From Plasmodiophora brassicae (Eukaryota > Endomyxa > Phytomyxea > Plasmodiophorida > Plasmodiophoridae), in the NCBI GenBank assembly GCA_039704465.1, contig JASFAU010000014.1:620001-684000 (forward strand): a stretch of DNA of 64,000 nucleotides, in the 5' to 3' direction. A program made the position numbers and the translations under genes. Under the pieces are notes generated by a model. It was not told where the DNA came from, made no database searches, and worked only from the letters and a program-made list of their open reading frames with translations. Below are positions 20,132-31,400 of the stretch, piece after piece (position 1 is the stretch's first letter; the number at the start of each line of letters is the position of its first letter).

Positions 20132-20703
20132 ATGTCGAACCAACTCACGGCTAAGTTACATCTTTACTGTTTAAACACCCAGCAACTTCCGGCGCGAACA
20201 TCTCGAACTCCTTATACGCCTCCCTGGACGTCATTCGGCATGGCATCTGGTTTGATCGCGCCGTCCCTGAACAGCTGTGCGGCCTCTGGCGACTCACCAA
20301 GTCCGCCGCCGGGAACGTTGCAACGCCTCAGATCTCATTACAGGTTGATGTACCGTGCATCATCGTTGGTGCTCTCGCCCACGTCCTTGTCTTCGTCCCG
20401 CCTTCGCCACCGCCTACGTAACACTGCAAGCTATCGGATGATGCCAGAACTGCGGTCATCACGTACCAGTGGCCTGAGACGGCGTACGACGTGAAAGCGC
20501 TGTTCAAGAAGGAACTCGAAAGTCACGCCGTCGAAATCTACCACCCGAAGCTAGTCGCCAGTTCGCGTGAACTTGAACAGTTTCAAGCGGCTATGCAGGA
20601 CCCCGTCCTAGGGGCAGTGCACGTCAAGCTTCCGATCCCGGTCCAGACCGAGGTGGGACTTTGTCGAAGCAGGCGACGTCCTGTTCCGACGGGACTTCCT
20701 TAG
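20132..20703 (+). CDS. Hypothetical multi-exon gene
   Basis: Several frame segments in this stretch look like protein rather than chance. One reads SLYASLDVIRHGIWFDRAVP with EQLCGLWRLTKSAAG; another reads ITYQWPETAYDVKALFKKEL followed by YHPKLVASSRELEQF and AAMQDPVLGAVHVKLP. A splice between roughly 20338 and 20432 would connect them. I could not fix the start or end and do not recognise the family. A resemblance to oomycete Crinkler text was considered and not accepted. Confidence 0.35.
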
Positions 20704-20882
20704 TCGTATGGGAACTACTGTATTACAGGTTAATGGACATTCGCTGGTGTTCCATCTTTGTACCGCTGGGGTTAGGATTCGACTGATGTGAACTTGGCGC
20801 ACAAGCCACAGCACGTCCGAGTATGAGCTTGCACCTGGCACTGGACATCTACGTACGAGCTTGTAACTGGCACAAAGGATGT

Positions 20883-21619
20883 TTAGTTGGTACTGTTCGC
20901 GTCGTTGCACGGTCGACAGGGTCTGGTCTCGATGTCGCTGGGGTCGAACGCGAGATGAATGCGCATATCTCCGCGGTCGTTCTCGATCCAGCCATCGATG
21001 CCGATATCGAAAAGATACGATTCCAAGGATTCGACAGGGACTTCAACCTCGTCGGCTAGAAGCGATGCGAACGGGACGGAACGATTCGTGCTCGCCTGTG
21101 CTCGTAATAGCCGAACCCGCTGAGTGACCTGGTATTCGACCCTGCAGCAACGTGTCAAATGGGATTCGACCCAGCGATGATCAGAAGCGATGTACGCTTG
21201 CTGGCGACGGGTCACTTGTTCGCTCGACAATGTAGGGGCATCCAGTAGGAAGACCTTCTGTGCATTGTCATCCTGAGCCTGGATCGCCCAGAGAGCCGTC
21301 CCGGGCATCACTACAAACCATCGTCATCATAACCAACAAACATACAGCTCCAGCACACGTACCTACATTCCATCGGTTTGAATTTCTGGATCAGAGCGAC
21401 GCGTCTAGCTCGAACGTCTTCCTGACCGAGACGAACCTTGCGCTCCTCTCTGGCCGCTTTACGTTGCGCCCGCTCCTTGATCTGTCGTTTGCGTTCTCGT
21501 GCATTCTCATTATCCTTCGCCCCTTCGAGCATCTCCTTCATAATCCACCGTCCCAGATAATACACGACAACGGCACCGCCAAAGACGGCTGCCGTCGTGG
21601 CCCAGCAGGTTCGTGACAT
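20883..21619 (-). CDS. Membrane-anchored coiled-coil protein with a possible winged-helix C-terminus
   Basis: Exons complement(20883..21310, 21367..21619) give 226 residues. The N-terminus has one membrane helix (TTAAVFGGAVVVYYLGRWI). A highly charged helix follows (ARERKRQIKERAQRKAAREE). The C-terminal part reads SVPFASLLADEVEVPVESLE then YLFDIGIDGWIENDRGDMRI, a helix-turn-strand pattern like a winged helix. The layout (N-terminal anchor, Lys/Arg/Glu coiled coil, winged helix with an xDRGx turn) resembles UFM1-pathway DDRGK1, but it is shorter and the similarity is weak, so I do not assign it. The splice (donor gtaggt, acceptor tttgtag) is inferred. The start is 197 bp from the divergent TFB2 gene. 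Confidence 0.5.
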
Positions 21620-21816
21620 CTCGACGGGGCCGTTCGTGCAAGATGCAACTGCGTAAGTGCAAGCTGCACCTGCGCTAGTGTCAGCTGCACGTACGGCACG
21701 ACCGGGAGAGCCGCTCTACGCCAGTGGGAGCTGCCGCACGTGCTGCAGCGCAGAGTCGAACTCCGTCGCCCGTGTGAGCTGCACGCCGACAGGCAGTCTG
21801 GTCGAACTCCGTCGCC

Positions 21817-23787
21817 ATGTCGGCGGTAGTCGTCGATGGCGGCATCATGGAGTACCTTTGCGCATCCGACGTGGACACGCTCGACGCGCTGTATTCGGAT
21901 CGGTACACCTGCCTGGCCGTGTTCCGATCGTTGTCTAGGTACGCGCACCTGGGTGGCGGCGCCCGTCGCGTCCCAGCCTGAGTCTCTGGTGGCAGGATTG
22001 GGAAGCAAATCGTGTGCCGATTGTTGCCCTGTCAACCGGGGCAGGTCGTACCCGAGGCATTACTGTCCTCGTGGATTCGTCAGAGGTCCTCTGGCAGATT
22101 ACTGTATCAGACTGTTCTCGCCGACTGCAAGCGGCTGCGTCTGTTGAATCCGCTTGAAAAGTGGGTACGAATAACATTGATGGCGTTAGCAGTAGCCGTA
22201 AATGAAGTGGCCATAGATCTGACGATGACGCCAAAGAATACGTGTTGAACGAACGGTTCCATCAGCGCATGTACGAGTCCCTGCAACCAGGTGCTTTAGA
22301 GTGCGTAAACAAGCACCCTGGCATTGTATCGGGACACAATATGAACATTATACTTGCATCAGAATTGACGACGGGGTCGCGGCACACGACCCGAATCCGC
22401 CTTCACTGTCCGATCTGGTCAAGACTGCCGAGCTCCGCTGGGAAATGGTAGGTTTTAAGGCCTTGTGCGCGTCGAAGGTTGAGTTCTGACAAACGCTCTC
22501 TACCTATGTAGCTACTTCACTATATGGTTGGCTCGCAACGATATTCGCCTCCTTCGAAACCAGTCACGAACCTGCTGAAGAAAATGGATCTCATGTAAGC
22601 CGGCTGCTCCTTCCGATCAGTGCATCTCGGGACTTACAACTGCCTCTACCGTAGTTCGCTGCAGAACGGACAAGTTCGCCCGACCAGTTTCGGGTTCAAA
22701 TTCCTTTTCAAGGATCTGTACTCTCAGCTATGGACTATCCTGATCGGATACATGAACAACCTTGAGGTTTGCGTTATTGGGCACTGTCCTGGTATGCGGT
22801 CTCAAACTGTCTGCGTAGGCTCGAAGTATGAACCGCCTCGAAGTGCTGTCGTTCTTGTTTCGCCTCGGGTTCCTTGAGCTCGGCAAGGTAACTTCATGCA
22901 TTGCGTCACGACTTCCGTGCTGACACAAGCGCCAGGGGTATTCCTTGCGCACACTAACCGCGAGTCAGAAGAAGGTCGTAGCTGATCTCTTCGAGTTCGG
23001 CATGATTCACCGCGCTACTGCAAAGAGCGACTGGTATTATCCAACGAGTCTTGCCATCGGCCTATCGTCTGGGAAGTCGGAGTCCCTGGGGGGCGGCGCG
23101 ACTCAACGCTTTATTATTGTCGAAACTACGTTTAAGGTAACGGCGAACGCTTCGCGTTCATACTTCCCGGCGTTTACGTCATGCCAGGTGTATGCGTACA
23201 CTGCCTCGCCGCTGCAGATTGCCTTACTGGGAATGTTCGTTGGGCTGGAAGCTCGACTTCCAAACCTAATCGTTGGTATGAAGTCAGGAAAGAAGTCATT
23301 TGGAGACCTTCTCTTACTGTGCTATATCTGTAGCGCGAATCACGAAGAAGACAATACGACGAGCGCTTTCGATCGGTATCGGGGCGGAAGAGATCATAGC
23401 ATTCCTTCGTGCGCATGCGCATCAGGCATCCGCCCTACTTGGGAACGTTGCATCTGACCTGAATTCCCCTCCCGACAACGTCGTGGACCAAATAAGGCTG
23501 TGGCAGGTAATGTTGTTGTTGATGTTTGGAATCCACCGTTCTAAACGTTTGGGCCTCAGTCTGAGAGGCATCGTCTGTCATCACGACCAGCGGCGCTCTT
23601 TCGTCAATTCAAAGATCGCGACGAATTCCAGACCCTTCTGGACTTCGCCGAGTCTAAGCAACTGGTTCTTTGGAAATCGACCGAGTCGATGATGTTTGTC
23701 ACCGTCCCGCATGGAGACGTCCCGATCCGCGAGTATTTGAATCGGATCAGGGGGCCAACAACAGCGACGAATACAGCAAGCAGCTAG
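21817..23787 (+). CDS. TFB2: TFIIH core subunit Tfb2 / p52 (GTF2H4)
   Basis: This is the TFIIH core subunit that regulates the XPB ATPase in transcription initiation and nucleotide-excision repair. Eleven exons re-join to 466 residues, close to the human length: 21817..21938, 21996..22142, 22208..22300, 22363..22447, 22512..22594, 22655..22766, 22819..22887, 22936..23136, 23188..23275, 23334..23506, 23560..23787. Diagnostic segments are LYSDRYTCLAVFRSLS, RWEMLLHYMVGS, SFGFKFLFKDLYSQLW, MNRLEVLSFLFRLGFLELGK, RFIIVETTFKVYAYTASPLQ, ITKKTIRRALSIGIGAEEII, FLRAHAHQ and NVVDQIRLWQ. Splices at 22143-22207 and 22301-22362 fall in the least conserved part and are less certain. It is very intron-rich for its size. 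No single long frame shows it, so an ORF-only annotation would miss it. Confidence 0.93.
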
Positions 23788-23831
23788 AGAACTGGGTCTG
23801 TATTGCAACGCCTTGACGGGGCGTATTGGCA

Positions 23832-24236
23832 TCACACTAGGCAGCTTCGTTTGTTGTGCCCAATGCTCCCGCACGCCGAGCATCGTTGCCGTTTGCGTGT
23901 GGACGTCGAGCGGATCATCAGGAGTGTATCCACCCCGTGTCTATCCCTCGCGTCCAGCTGATCGACTCTGGGGGAGCACTTGGCGTCGGAAAGTCCATGG
24001 GCGTTGTACTCTCGGCACATAGCATCCATGTTGGATGCAAAGCCGGTGAAGTCGACAAGCTCGTCGCCGGGCAAGGTTATGGAGCTGTTGTCGCCTTCGC
24101 ATAGGCGAGATACCTTGACGTTCGTCGTTGTCGGCCGGCCTCTCACTGGTTCGCCGGGTTCAGCGCTGGCTTGCTTGACGCCGCCGATCCCCGGTATCGG
24201 TTTCATAGGCATCACCTCGACTGGTGCCGAGTCCAT
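23832..24236 (-). CDS. Small protein with a C-terminal CCHC zinc knuckle
   Basis: The ATG at 24236 opens 134 residues. The C-terminus RCSACGSIGHNKRSC is a CX2CX4HX4C zinc knuckle preceded by a basic stretch (TSTRKRQ). Such knuckles bind single-stranded nucleic acid. The rest (PGDELVDFTGFASNMDAMCR) has no recognisable domain. It converges with TFB2 across 44 bp. An in-frame intron near 24000 or an upstream exon beyond 24260 is possible. I see nothing linking it to a mobile element. Confidence 0.55.
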   Translation of the reverse strand: MDSAPVEVMPMKPIPGIGGVKQASAEPGEPVRGRPTTTNVKVSRLCEGDNSSITLPGDELVDFTGFASNMDAMCREYNAHGLSDAKCSPRVDQLDARDRHGVDTLLMIRSTSTRKRQRCSACGSIGHNKRSCLV

Positions 24237-24722
24237 CTATATACACGAACGAGCAAAGTCAGGATAATTGGCGAAAGAGCGTCGACCACAATCGTCGACG
24301 ACCGATAGTTGCGTGTTGGCCACGACCGGGACTGGAACATTTGCGTCCAGCATGGCCACCACCATAGAGTTGTGGACAACTGTCGACGCACGACTCGTCG
24401 GGTATACGCCCGGGCAAGCACGCTAGCAATCGTGTTTGGTATGAGGTCGTACCCTGAACAGCTTTTCTCTCGAACGACCCCAGGTACCCCCACGATCCAA
24501 CCATAAGAGCGGCTTATGAAGGCCCTGTGAGACCCCAGGAACTAGGTAACCTTAATCAGGCAGACGCTTTGCACATACTGGTCTCGAATCGTTCATCTGT
24601 TCATCATGTAGGATTCCAACCGTCCCAGAGCGTCCTGTCTTGGACGAGGTACAACTGGGCGTCAGGTCTCAGCGGCCTCTCCCCACTGGTTATTCGGAAT
24701 CTCCAGAGGTGTGAGGGGCGTA
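24237..24722. other. Intergenic stretch, no confident gene
   Basis: About 490 bp with short, mutually exclusive frames on both strands and no recognisable motif. A minus-strand exon of the zinc-knuckle gene could lie at 24260-24370, but I could not join it. Confidence 0.3.
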
Positions 24723-25418
24723 ATGGGTCTACGCGCACTGTCGGGTGTCTTGGTCTTCGCGATCATGCCGATAACGTTGACGGCGCCGTGTGGCTTCGAG
24801 CTACATATGCCACTGCGCGAGTTCGCGTTGCACAATGCTGAGTTCGCTGGCCTGGTTGACATGCGGGATGCCTCGTTCGCCCAGCTTCAGGCCTGCACTG
24901 ATTCCGTTAATCAGCTGCGAGCGGACCTGTGCAGGCACGCTGCCTTAGACGCCATCCACTCGGAGCGGGAATGGGTAGTGAAGGCGCTCATCCTTGGCGA
25001 GGATATGCCGCTACCGAAGATAACACTACGATACCCATACGATTGCAATCGGTATCGGTACGAACCTGGGCTGGCGGCAATGCTGCAATTCACGCTGGAC
25101 GATCGCCATATACAACATGACGTGAGCATGTTCCTCGACGGAACGTCGACAATGCTGACGAGGCTAGAAGCCGACCTGGCAGGTCGTTTCAAGCCCTCCG
25201 AGTCAGGCATTGCGCTACGACAGGGTGATTGCGACGCCCTGGCACGGTACTACGATGCCGTCGCAGCCTCTGTCAAGGAGTTCCTGCGTACGGTCAGGCG
25301 AAGCTATGCCGCGCGTGCCACGAGGCACCGACAACGGTACCGCAAAAAGCGCGCCGGTTACGCCAGGCCCCTGCCCTCGCCACTACGTCCTGCCCTGTAC
25401 ACACAGATGGGTACGTGA
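24723..25418 (+). CDS. Secreted protein of unknown family
   Basis: The ATG at 24723 starts a signal peptide (MGLRALSGVLVFAIMPITLT, then APCGFEL). The mature part, about 210 residues, is mostly helical with few cysteines. Its C-terminus is strongly basic (YAARATRHRQRYRKKRAGYA). There is no membrane helix after the leader and no intron. I recognise no domain; in a parasite it would be a candidate effector, but nothing here proves that. The upstream GTG in frame is not needed. Confidence 0.65.
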   Translation: MGLRALSGVLVFAIMPITLTAPCGFELHMPLREFALHNAEFAGLVDMRDASFAQLQACTDSVNQLRADLCRHAALDAIHSEREWVVKALILGEDMPLPKITLRYPYDCNRYRYEPGLAAMLQFTLDDRHIQHDVSMFLDGTSTMLTRLEADLAGRFKPSESGIALRQGDCDALARYYDAVAASVKEFLRTVRRSYAARATRHRQRYRKKRAGYARPLPSPLRPALYTQMGT

Positions 25419-25564
25419 CGGTTCAGCGCGTTTAGATTCCTTAGCCTGCCCCATTGATGAACGTTTAGCGACAGGCGGACCCGTTCTCTGCTGAATGAAC
25501 AACCGGTTGACTGCATCCCGTTTGCGGAGTCCGTGGCCAATGCCAGTGTGACTGCGGTCGCACA

Positions 25565-26703
25565 ATGGCGACGTCGGTGTCGATCTCGGACCCGTACCGA
25601 GTGGCGCTGGTGCCCGAGTGCCCGGAGTGTGGGCCGTCGCCGCGCGGCGACCGCGTTATCCTCGACTCGTCGGGCGGCAAGTTCGTCTGCACCGACTGCG
25701 GCATCGTCGTCGGCGATCGTTTGATCACGGACGAGAGCGAATGGCGGACGTTCAGCAGCGATCACGGTGCCGGTGGCGATGACCGCAATCGTGTCGGCGG
25801 CCCCGATAATCCTCTCTTTGAGGATCGCGAACTGACAACTGGAATTGCGGCGGACCCATCGAACATGTCTCTCGGGCTGCCTGCCTTCGCCTGTCGACGC
25901 GGTTCTGAACTGTATTGGATTCAGGAATTCGGTCCTGGGCAAATGGCAGAGCCTGGCATCGGGGCGGGGTAGTGAGAAAACGATCATCGAAGGGTTCTCC
26001 GAGATTGGCGAATTCGGCCATCGCATGGACCTCAGCGATTCGGTCCAGTATCGCGCCAAGGAGATCTTTAAGCAGATGCACGAGACGAAGAAGCTCAGAG
26101 GGCGCCCCCGGAATCTCATTGTCACTGCTTGCCTCTTCATTGCGGTACCGCAGACGTCAACCGTCGCCGTCCGGATCGTGTCTGATCCTGTGCGTCTAGT
26201 GCCAGGGTCAGAACGTCGATCGATCCCGGAAGGAGTTCTGCCGCATTACCGATGTCGACCTTCGCGACCTGGGTCGAGTGATTCAGAAGATTCAGAAGCA
26301 CATGAAGTCGGTGGCCCCATCGTCGTCATCGTCGGCGTATGGCCCTGTGGCAACGGCACGACCGCAGAAGCCATCGGCAGCAACGGCGTACCTGAACCGG
26401 TTCTGTGCCCTGCTGAACCTGAAGCAGTCGTTCATCAGCGCTGTGTCGACGGTGGTCAGGCGCGTCGAGGCCATGGGTATCATGGCGGGGCGGAACCCGG
26501 CCACGCTGGCCTGCGCCTGCATCTATCTGGTCTCGGTGCTGAAACCGGAAACCAGACGCAACATCAGCGATATCGCGGATGTGGCCGCGATTGCCGCCAG
26601 CACCATCAGACTCGGGTACAGAAGCCTGCACCCGTATCGTCATTCGCTGATCCCAAAGGCCTATGCCGACGAGTCGGACATTGAGAGCATGCCTGCGTCG
26701 TGA
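25565..26703 (+). CDS. GTF2B: General transcription factor TFIIB
   Basis: This factor bridges TBP at the promoter and RNA polymerase II. Exons 25565..25866, 25925..26144 and 26200..26703 give 341 residues, the usual length. The N-terminal zinc ribbon is CPECGPSPRGDRVILDSSGG ... FVCTDCGIVVGDR, followed by the B-reader/linker SEWRTFSSD. The first cyclin fold contains RGRPRNLIVTACLFIACQGQ, completed by the second splice, and RKEFCRITDVDLRDLGRVI. The second cyclin fold contains GRNPATLACACIYLVSVL and ISDIADVAAIAASTIRLGYR. Introns of 58 and 55 nt were placed by homology. It lies on the same strand as the secreted protein, 146 bp downstream. Confidence 0.95.
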
Positions 26704-26774
26704 CATTGTACCATACAGTTATTATATCCACCGCTGCTGCGGCCACGTCTGTATTATACTACCCTCTCGCACGA

Positions 26775-27272
26775 TCATACGATCGGTGTCGTTGCCAGCG
26801 CTGTGTAGGCAACAACAGGGACCACGATCTTCCTTCGGCCGCTGAAGAAGACGGCAACGCCTTCGCCGATGCTGGCCACTAGGGACAGCGTCGCAGTCGG
26901 CGACGATAACGCGACAGGGGCGCTGTACGCCACGCTGCAGGCACAGATCGTGTACGACGCGGCCGACATCCATCTGCGTTCGTTCCTGTCCCGCCCGGAT
27001 GCGAACACGATCCCGCATCGCAGTAGCGTTAGCGCCTGATGATGGGAAGCCGTCGTCAGCACATGGGACAGGACCGAATCGGGCATGCGGTGCCCTACAG
27101 GGATCAGCGCGCGCGCCTGTCGTGAGATAGGCTCGAGGACAGCGATCACGGCGAGCGTCGCGGCGACGTCACACAGGGCGAGCAGTTGTGGTATGACGTC
27201 GGCCAGGTAGGCGACCACCATGACAGCGGCGAACTTGACATGCAGCAGCAGGCGCACGAGGCGCGCGCTCAT
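26775..27272 (-). CDS. Small multi-span membrane protein, unknown
   Basis: From the ATG at 27272 this frame encodes 165 residues with three or four hydrophobic segments (FAAVMVVAYLADVIPQLLAL, VAATLAVIAVLEPIS, and two in the C-terminal half). A longer frame starts at a TTG with a basic leader. No family is recognised. It converges on TFIIB across 71 bp. A compositionally biased frame in GC-rich DNA is the alternative. Confidence 0.42.
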   Translation of the reverse strand: MSARLVRLLLHVKFAAVMVVAYLADVIPQLLALCDVAATLAVIAVLEPISRQARALIPVGHRMPDSVLSHVLTTASHHQALTLLRCGIVFASGRDRNERRWMSAASYTICACSVAYSAPVALSSPTATLSLVASIGEGVAVFFSGRRKIVVPVVAYTALATTPIV

Positions 27273-28489
27273 GCTCGCCGCGCGCCTGCACGGCAACCTG
27301 AGCGAAATCGGCAACCGGGGAACGCCTGGGCGTTGCCCGCGAATCGCTTCGTGGCGTTATCAGCCTACTAGCTGCCCTCGGGCGAACGCAGCGCCGGCGT
27401 CGACGCGCGAGTCGCAGTCCAGGCGCCGCGTCTAATTCAGCAGCAGCCGTTTGCCGGAAGCGCGCTGCCGGCCCAGACGCCCTCCCGGGTGACGTCATGC
27501 CGCGCAATCGGAAGGGAATCGGGGGGGCGCTGTCTACAGCAGTTATACTCGGCGCCCCCCGTATGTCTCTCTGCCTAAAAGCAGGGACGACGCTAACGCG
27601 ACGACGAGCGCCCGGGTGACGACCGCACGACAGGTCGGCATCACGTGTGTTGGCATGCGGGTGTTGTGCCCTACCTACGCTAGGCGGTGCGCCCGAGAGA
27701 TTCTCGGTCGCATAACGATTCGGTTGTTGCTGGGCACCGATGGGCAACAACCACGGGCGGGGTCGTGCGACAGCGTGCGGGCTGGGCGCCACCTGTAGGT
27801 ACTCGCGCTCGCGAGTTCACCGCTCGTTCTTGCGACCAACAGGATGTTACGTGCTCAATGCGATGTCGCCGAACCTTCGACATTCCCATTCCGTCAACCG
27901 GCATCAGGTACGCGAATCAACCCCATCGGCTGAACATGGTATCGTACGGGAATGGAAGGTGTCGCAATCGCAAATGCACTCGGACTGTATTCCGCATATC
28001 AGCGCCGTCCCCCTCGCTGACGGCCAGCTCCCGTCTTTGTGGACCCGGGCCCTACACGTGCTTAATGTACGGCGTGCCAGGGAACGGGCAGACATTCCAT
28101 AGCGCTCGACACCAACTACCCGCTGCTCTACCGAGCGCGCCGCGTCCGCTCGAGAACGACGACCTGGAGGAGCCGGCCGCGTTTCCCAGGGGGGCAGCTC
28201 GGCAACGTGCATGAAATGTAGCGTCGCGCATACACCTCGTCTGTCGGCATTGCTAAGCCGTGAGGCACCTTGCCTGCGACGCACGCGATCGGCGCCGCTC
28301 ATCGCGGACGTCCGTCGTTAATGCCTCGACGGCGGCGTCCGGAAGAGTCCGGTCCCCGACCGCGCGCGCGTGCGCCTCCTACCAATTCCTCGTCGGGAGA
28401 TCGTGTATCGACGAGCGAAACGAGGCGAACGTCGTCAAGTTTTGGTTTACTACTGGCGCTGTTTCAGTTTGGTGTGATGTTATCCCGGA
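27273..28489. other. 1.2-kb stretch without a confident gene
   Basis: This is the largest gap in the window. Frames on both strands are short and lack motifs. A plus-strand frame near 28.07 kb contains GVPGNGQTF, which resembles a P-loop but lacks the lysine. The short hairpin at about 28102-28138 is not a tRNA. It may hold regulatory sequence, a non-coding RNA or an intron-rich gene that I cannot resolve. Confidence 0.3.
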
Positions 28490-31400
28490 TTAGAGGACGA
28501 TGACAGCGGCGGCGAACGCCAGGACGATGGCCGCCGCGACGTTGAGCGCCGGTGCGCCACTGCCCTTCTTCAGCGCCGTCTTCTCGAACGCCGACGCGTT
28601 GTATCGGGTCGCGTTGATCTGCGACGGCAGCCCGCACGAGTAGTCGACGACGAGGTGGTAGTCGCGCGCAGGCGCCTTCGCGGACGCGTCGCCGTACGTC
28701 GTCGTCGCATTGGTGCCGCAGGACGGCGTGCCGAACGTGGCCACGGTCGCGTTCACGTCGCAGCGCTCTCGGCGCAGGCACTGGTCCATCAGCACCGGCA
28801 ACGGGTCGACGTGGCAGTCGCCCTGCTTGAGCGGGCCCTTGCAGGACGACGGGTTCCCGAAGCTCCCCTGCGCGAACCCGGTGATGACCTGGCCCTTCGG
28901 GCAGACGATCTCGCGGTGGCTCTTGGACGAGAAGCACCGCTCCTTGCCTTCGTCGACGTAGACGCAGTCGTAGTCGGCCAGGACGCGGAAGTTGTTCGCA
29001 TCGCTGGCCGCGTCGCAGGGCATGCCGAACAGCTTCGGGTTCGCCTCGACGTAGCACGATTCGCGCCCGGCACACATGCGCTCCAGCGTCTCCTTCACGT
29101 TCAGGCTGCACGTCGTGTTGGACGACCACGGCTTGGAGCACGACCCCTTCTGCAGGCCGAACGTCGCCCGGCGCACGCGCTTGATGACGTGCTTGGCGGG
29201 GCACACCATCGCCTTGCCGCCGTTGTGGACGATGTTCTCGTAGCACTTAGCGACCACGGGTCTGGCCGGCTCGCGGCTGGGCGCGTAGCTGTGCTCGTGC
29301 TCCTGCCCGGCGTGCTTGGCCTTGTCACAGACGTAGTTGACGAGCAGGCGGTACCGTCCATCACGGGACGGGCAGGGCGCGCCGAAGAACGCCGGGTCGG
29401 CCGACACCTGGCACGACGTCTTGCCGAGGCAGGCGCCGCTGATCTTGTCGACGACGTCGCGGTGGCAGGCCGGGTTCGCTTGCCACAGCTTCGAGTGGAA
29501 GCAGGTGCCGTGCGGCAGGCCGAACGTCGACGACGTGAACGCGACGATCACGTCGCCGTCGTCGCAGCCCAGCGTCTGGAAGTGGTCGGCTGTCTCGCTC
29601 TCGAAGCACATGTGCTTGCGCCCGTGGGTCGTCGTCGTCGTACCCGACTGTTGCTGCTGCTCGTGCTGCTCGTGCTGCTGCTGGTGCTGCGACTTGGTCG
29701 TCGTAACGCCACCCCGCTTCGGCAGGAACGCATGCGGACGCGACTTGGTCGTCGTCGTCGTCGTCGGCGTCGTAACGTCAACGTCGTCGTCGCAGTCCTC
29801 GACAGCGGGAATCGGCGCTGTTGTGATCCGCTGGAACATGGGCGTCGTCGTGAAGTTCGGCAGGAACAGGGGCGGCATGTCGGTTGTCGGCGCCGCGTCG
29901 CTCCCGTTCGTCGTGTTCGGCGCCAGGGGCGCCGTCGTCGCTGTCGTTGGCGCCACCAGGTCGCCGGACGTGTTCGTCGTTGGCGGCGGCGTTGTCCCGT
30001 TGACGATCGTGACAGACAGCGTCGCGTTCGGGTGCTTCGGCGCGGTCGTGTTCACCATCGTCGGCGCCACCAGGTCACCCGACGTCGTGTTCGGCGACGT
30101 TGTCGGCGCCGTCGTTGTCGCGTTCGACTTTGGTGCGATTGGCGCGGTCGTGTTCGTCCCGTTCGGCGCGATCGACGTCGGGGCGACCATGTCGCCTGAC
30201 GGCATCGGCGTTGTCGTGTTCGTCCTGTTCGGCGCGATCGACGTCGGAGCGACCATGTCACCAGACGGCATCGGCGTTGTCGTGTTCGTCCTGTTCGGCG
30301 CGATCGACGTCGGGGCAACCACGTCACCGGACGGCTTTGGCGTCGTCGTGTTCGTCGGGGCCGCCGTCGTCGTTGTCGCGTTCGGCGCTGTCGTCGGGGA
30401 GACCGATGCCGGTGCGACAACGTTGCCAGAGGGGGCCGGCGTCGGCGCTGTCGAGTTGGGCGACGTCGTCGGTGCGGTCGACGCCGGCGCGGCCAGGTCG
30501 GCAGACGGCGCCGGCGTGCTCGTGTTCGTCGTGGTGGTCGGCGGCGGCGTTGTCATCGACGTCGGCCCGGACAGGTCGCCCAGCGGCGCCGTCGTCGGGT
30601 GGATGCACTGATAGTCGACACGGTCGACAGGAACGCTCGTCAGGACGCACATCGGTTGCCCGTTGCAGAGACGCTGGACGGTGTCCAGCGCGGCGGTCGG
30701 CGCGGCCAGCGACCCTTCGTACGCGTTGACGATGTGCAGCGTCGATCCTTCCTCGCACCGGATCACCTCGGGCATCGCGGGCGCCGGCGCCGTCGTGAAG
30801 ACGGGCACCTGCAGGCGCACGTTCGTCGAGTTGAACGGGTGCCGGGCCGTCGGCCCGCTCAGGTCACCGGGCGCCGTCGTGTACGTGGCGTTAGCGGGCG
30901 CCGTCGTCGGGAACAGGACAGGCGACGCGGTCCCACCAGGCATTGTCGTCGGGGCCGTCGTCCCGTTGACCAGGTCGATGGGCGTCGACGTGAAGACCAT
31001 CGGACGGGAGGACTGGCCAGGCATTGTCGTCGGGGCCGTCGTCCCGTTGACCAGATCGATGGGCGTCGACGTGAAGACCATCGAATTGGAGACTTGGCCA
31101 GGCATTGTCGTCGGGGCCGTCGTCCCGTTGACCATGTCGATGGGCGTCGACGTGAAGACCTGACCCGGCATTGTCGTCGGTGCCGTTGTCGAGTTCTCTG
31201 GCGTCGACACATTAATCGGCATCGTCGTGGGCGCCGTCGTCGTGTTCAACGCGATATCCTCTGTTGTGGGCAGATTGCCAGGCGCCATCGTCGGCGCCGT
31301 CGTCTCGTTGACCATGTCGATGGGCGTCGACGTGAAGACCGTCGGCGCCGTTGTCCCGTTGACCATGTCGATGGGCGTTGACGTGAAGACCGTTGGCGAG

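Noticed and set aside
20132..20703. Possible Crinkler-type effector
   Set aside because: Short VLVFVPP-like text resembled Crinkler middle regions, but it falls in what is probably an intron and no LFLAK-type start is present.
23832..24236. Gag-like retrotransposon fragment, suggested by the zinc knuckle
   Set aside because: There is no protease, reverse transcriptase or LTR nearby; a lone knuckle is common in host proteins.
28102..28138. tRNA-like D-arm and hairpin on the minus strand
   Set aside because: Only a GCTCGGTAGAGC-like string and a gcgctcg/cgagcgc stem are present; there is no acceptor stem, anticodon arm or B-box.
27950..28190. P-loop-like GVPGNGQT in a plus-strand frame
   Set aside because: The essential lysine is missing and no other ATPase motif follows.
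28655..30199. 514-codon open frame on the plus strand
   Set aside because: It is antisense to the mucin-like gene; its Arg/Val-rich text is the complement of the Thr/Pro repeat codons and has no domain.
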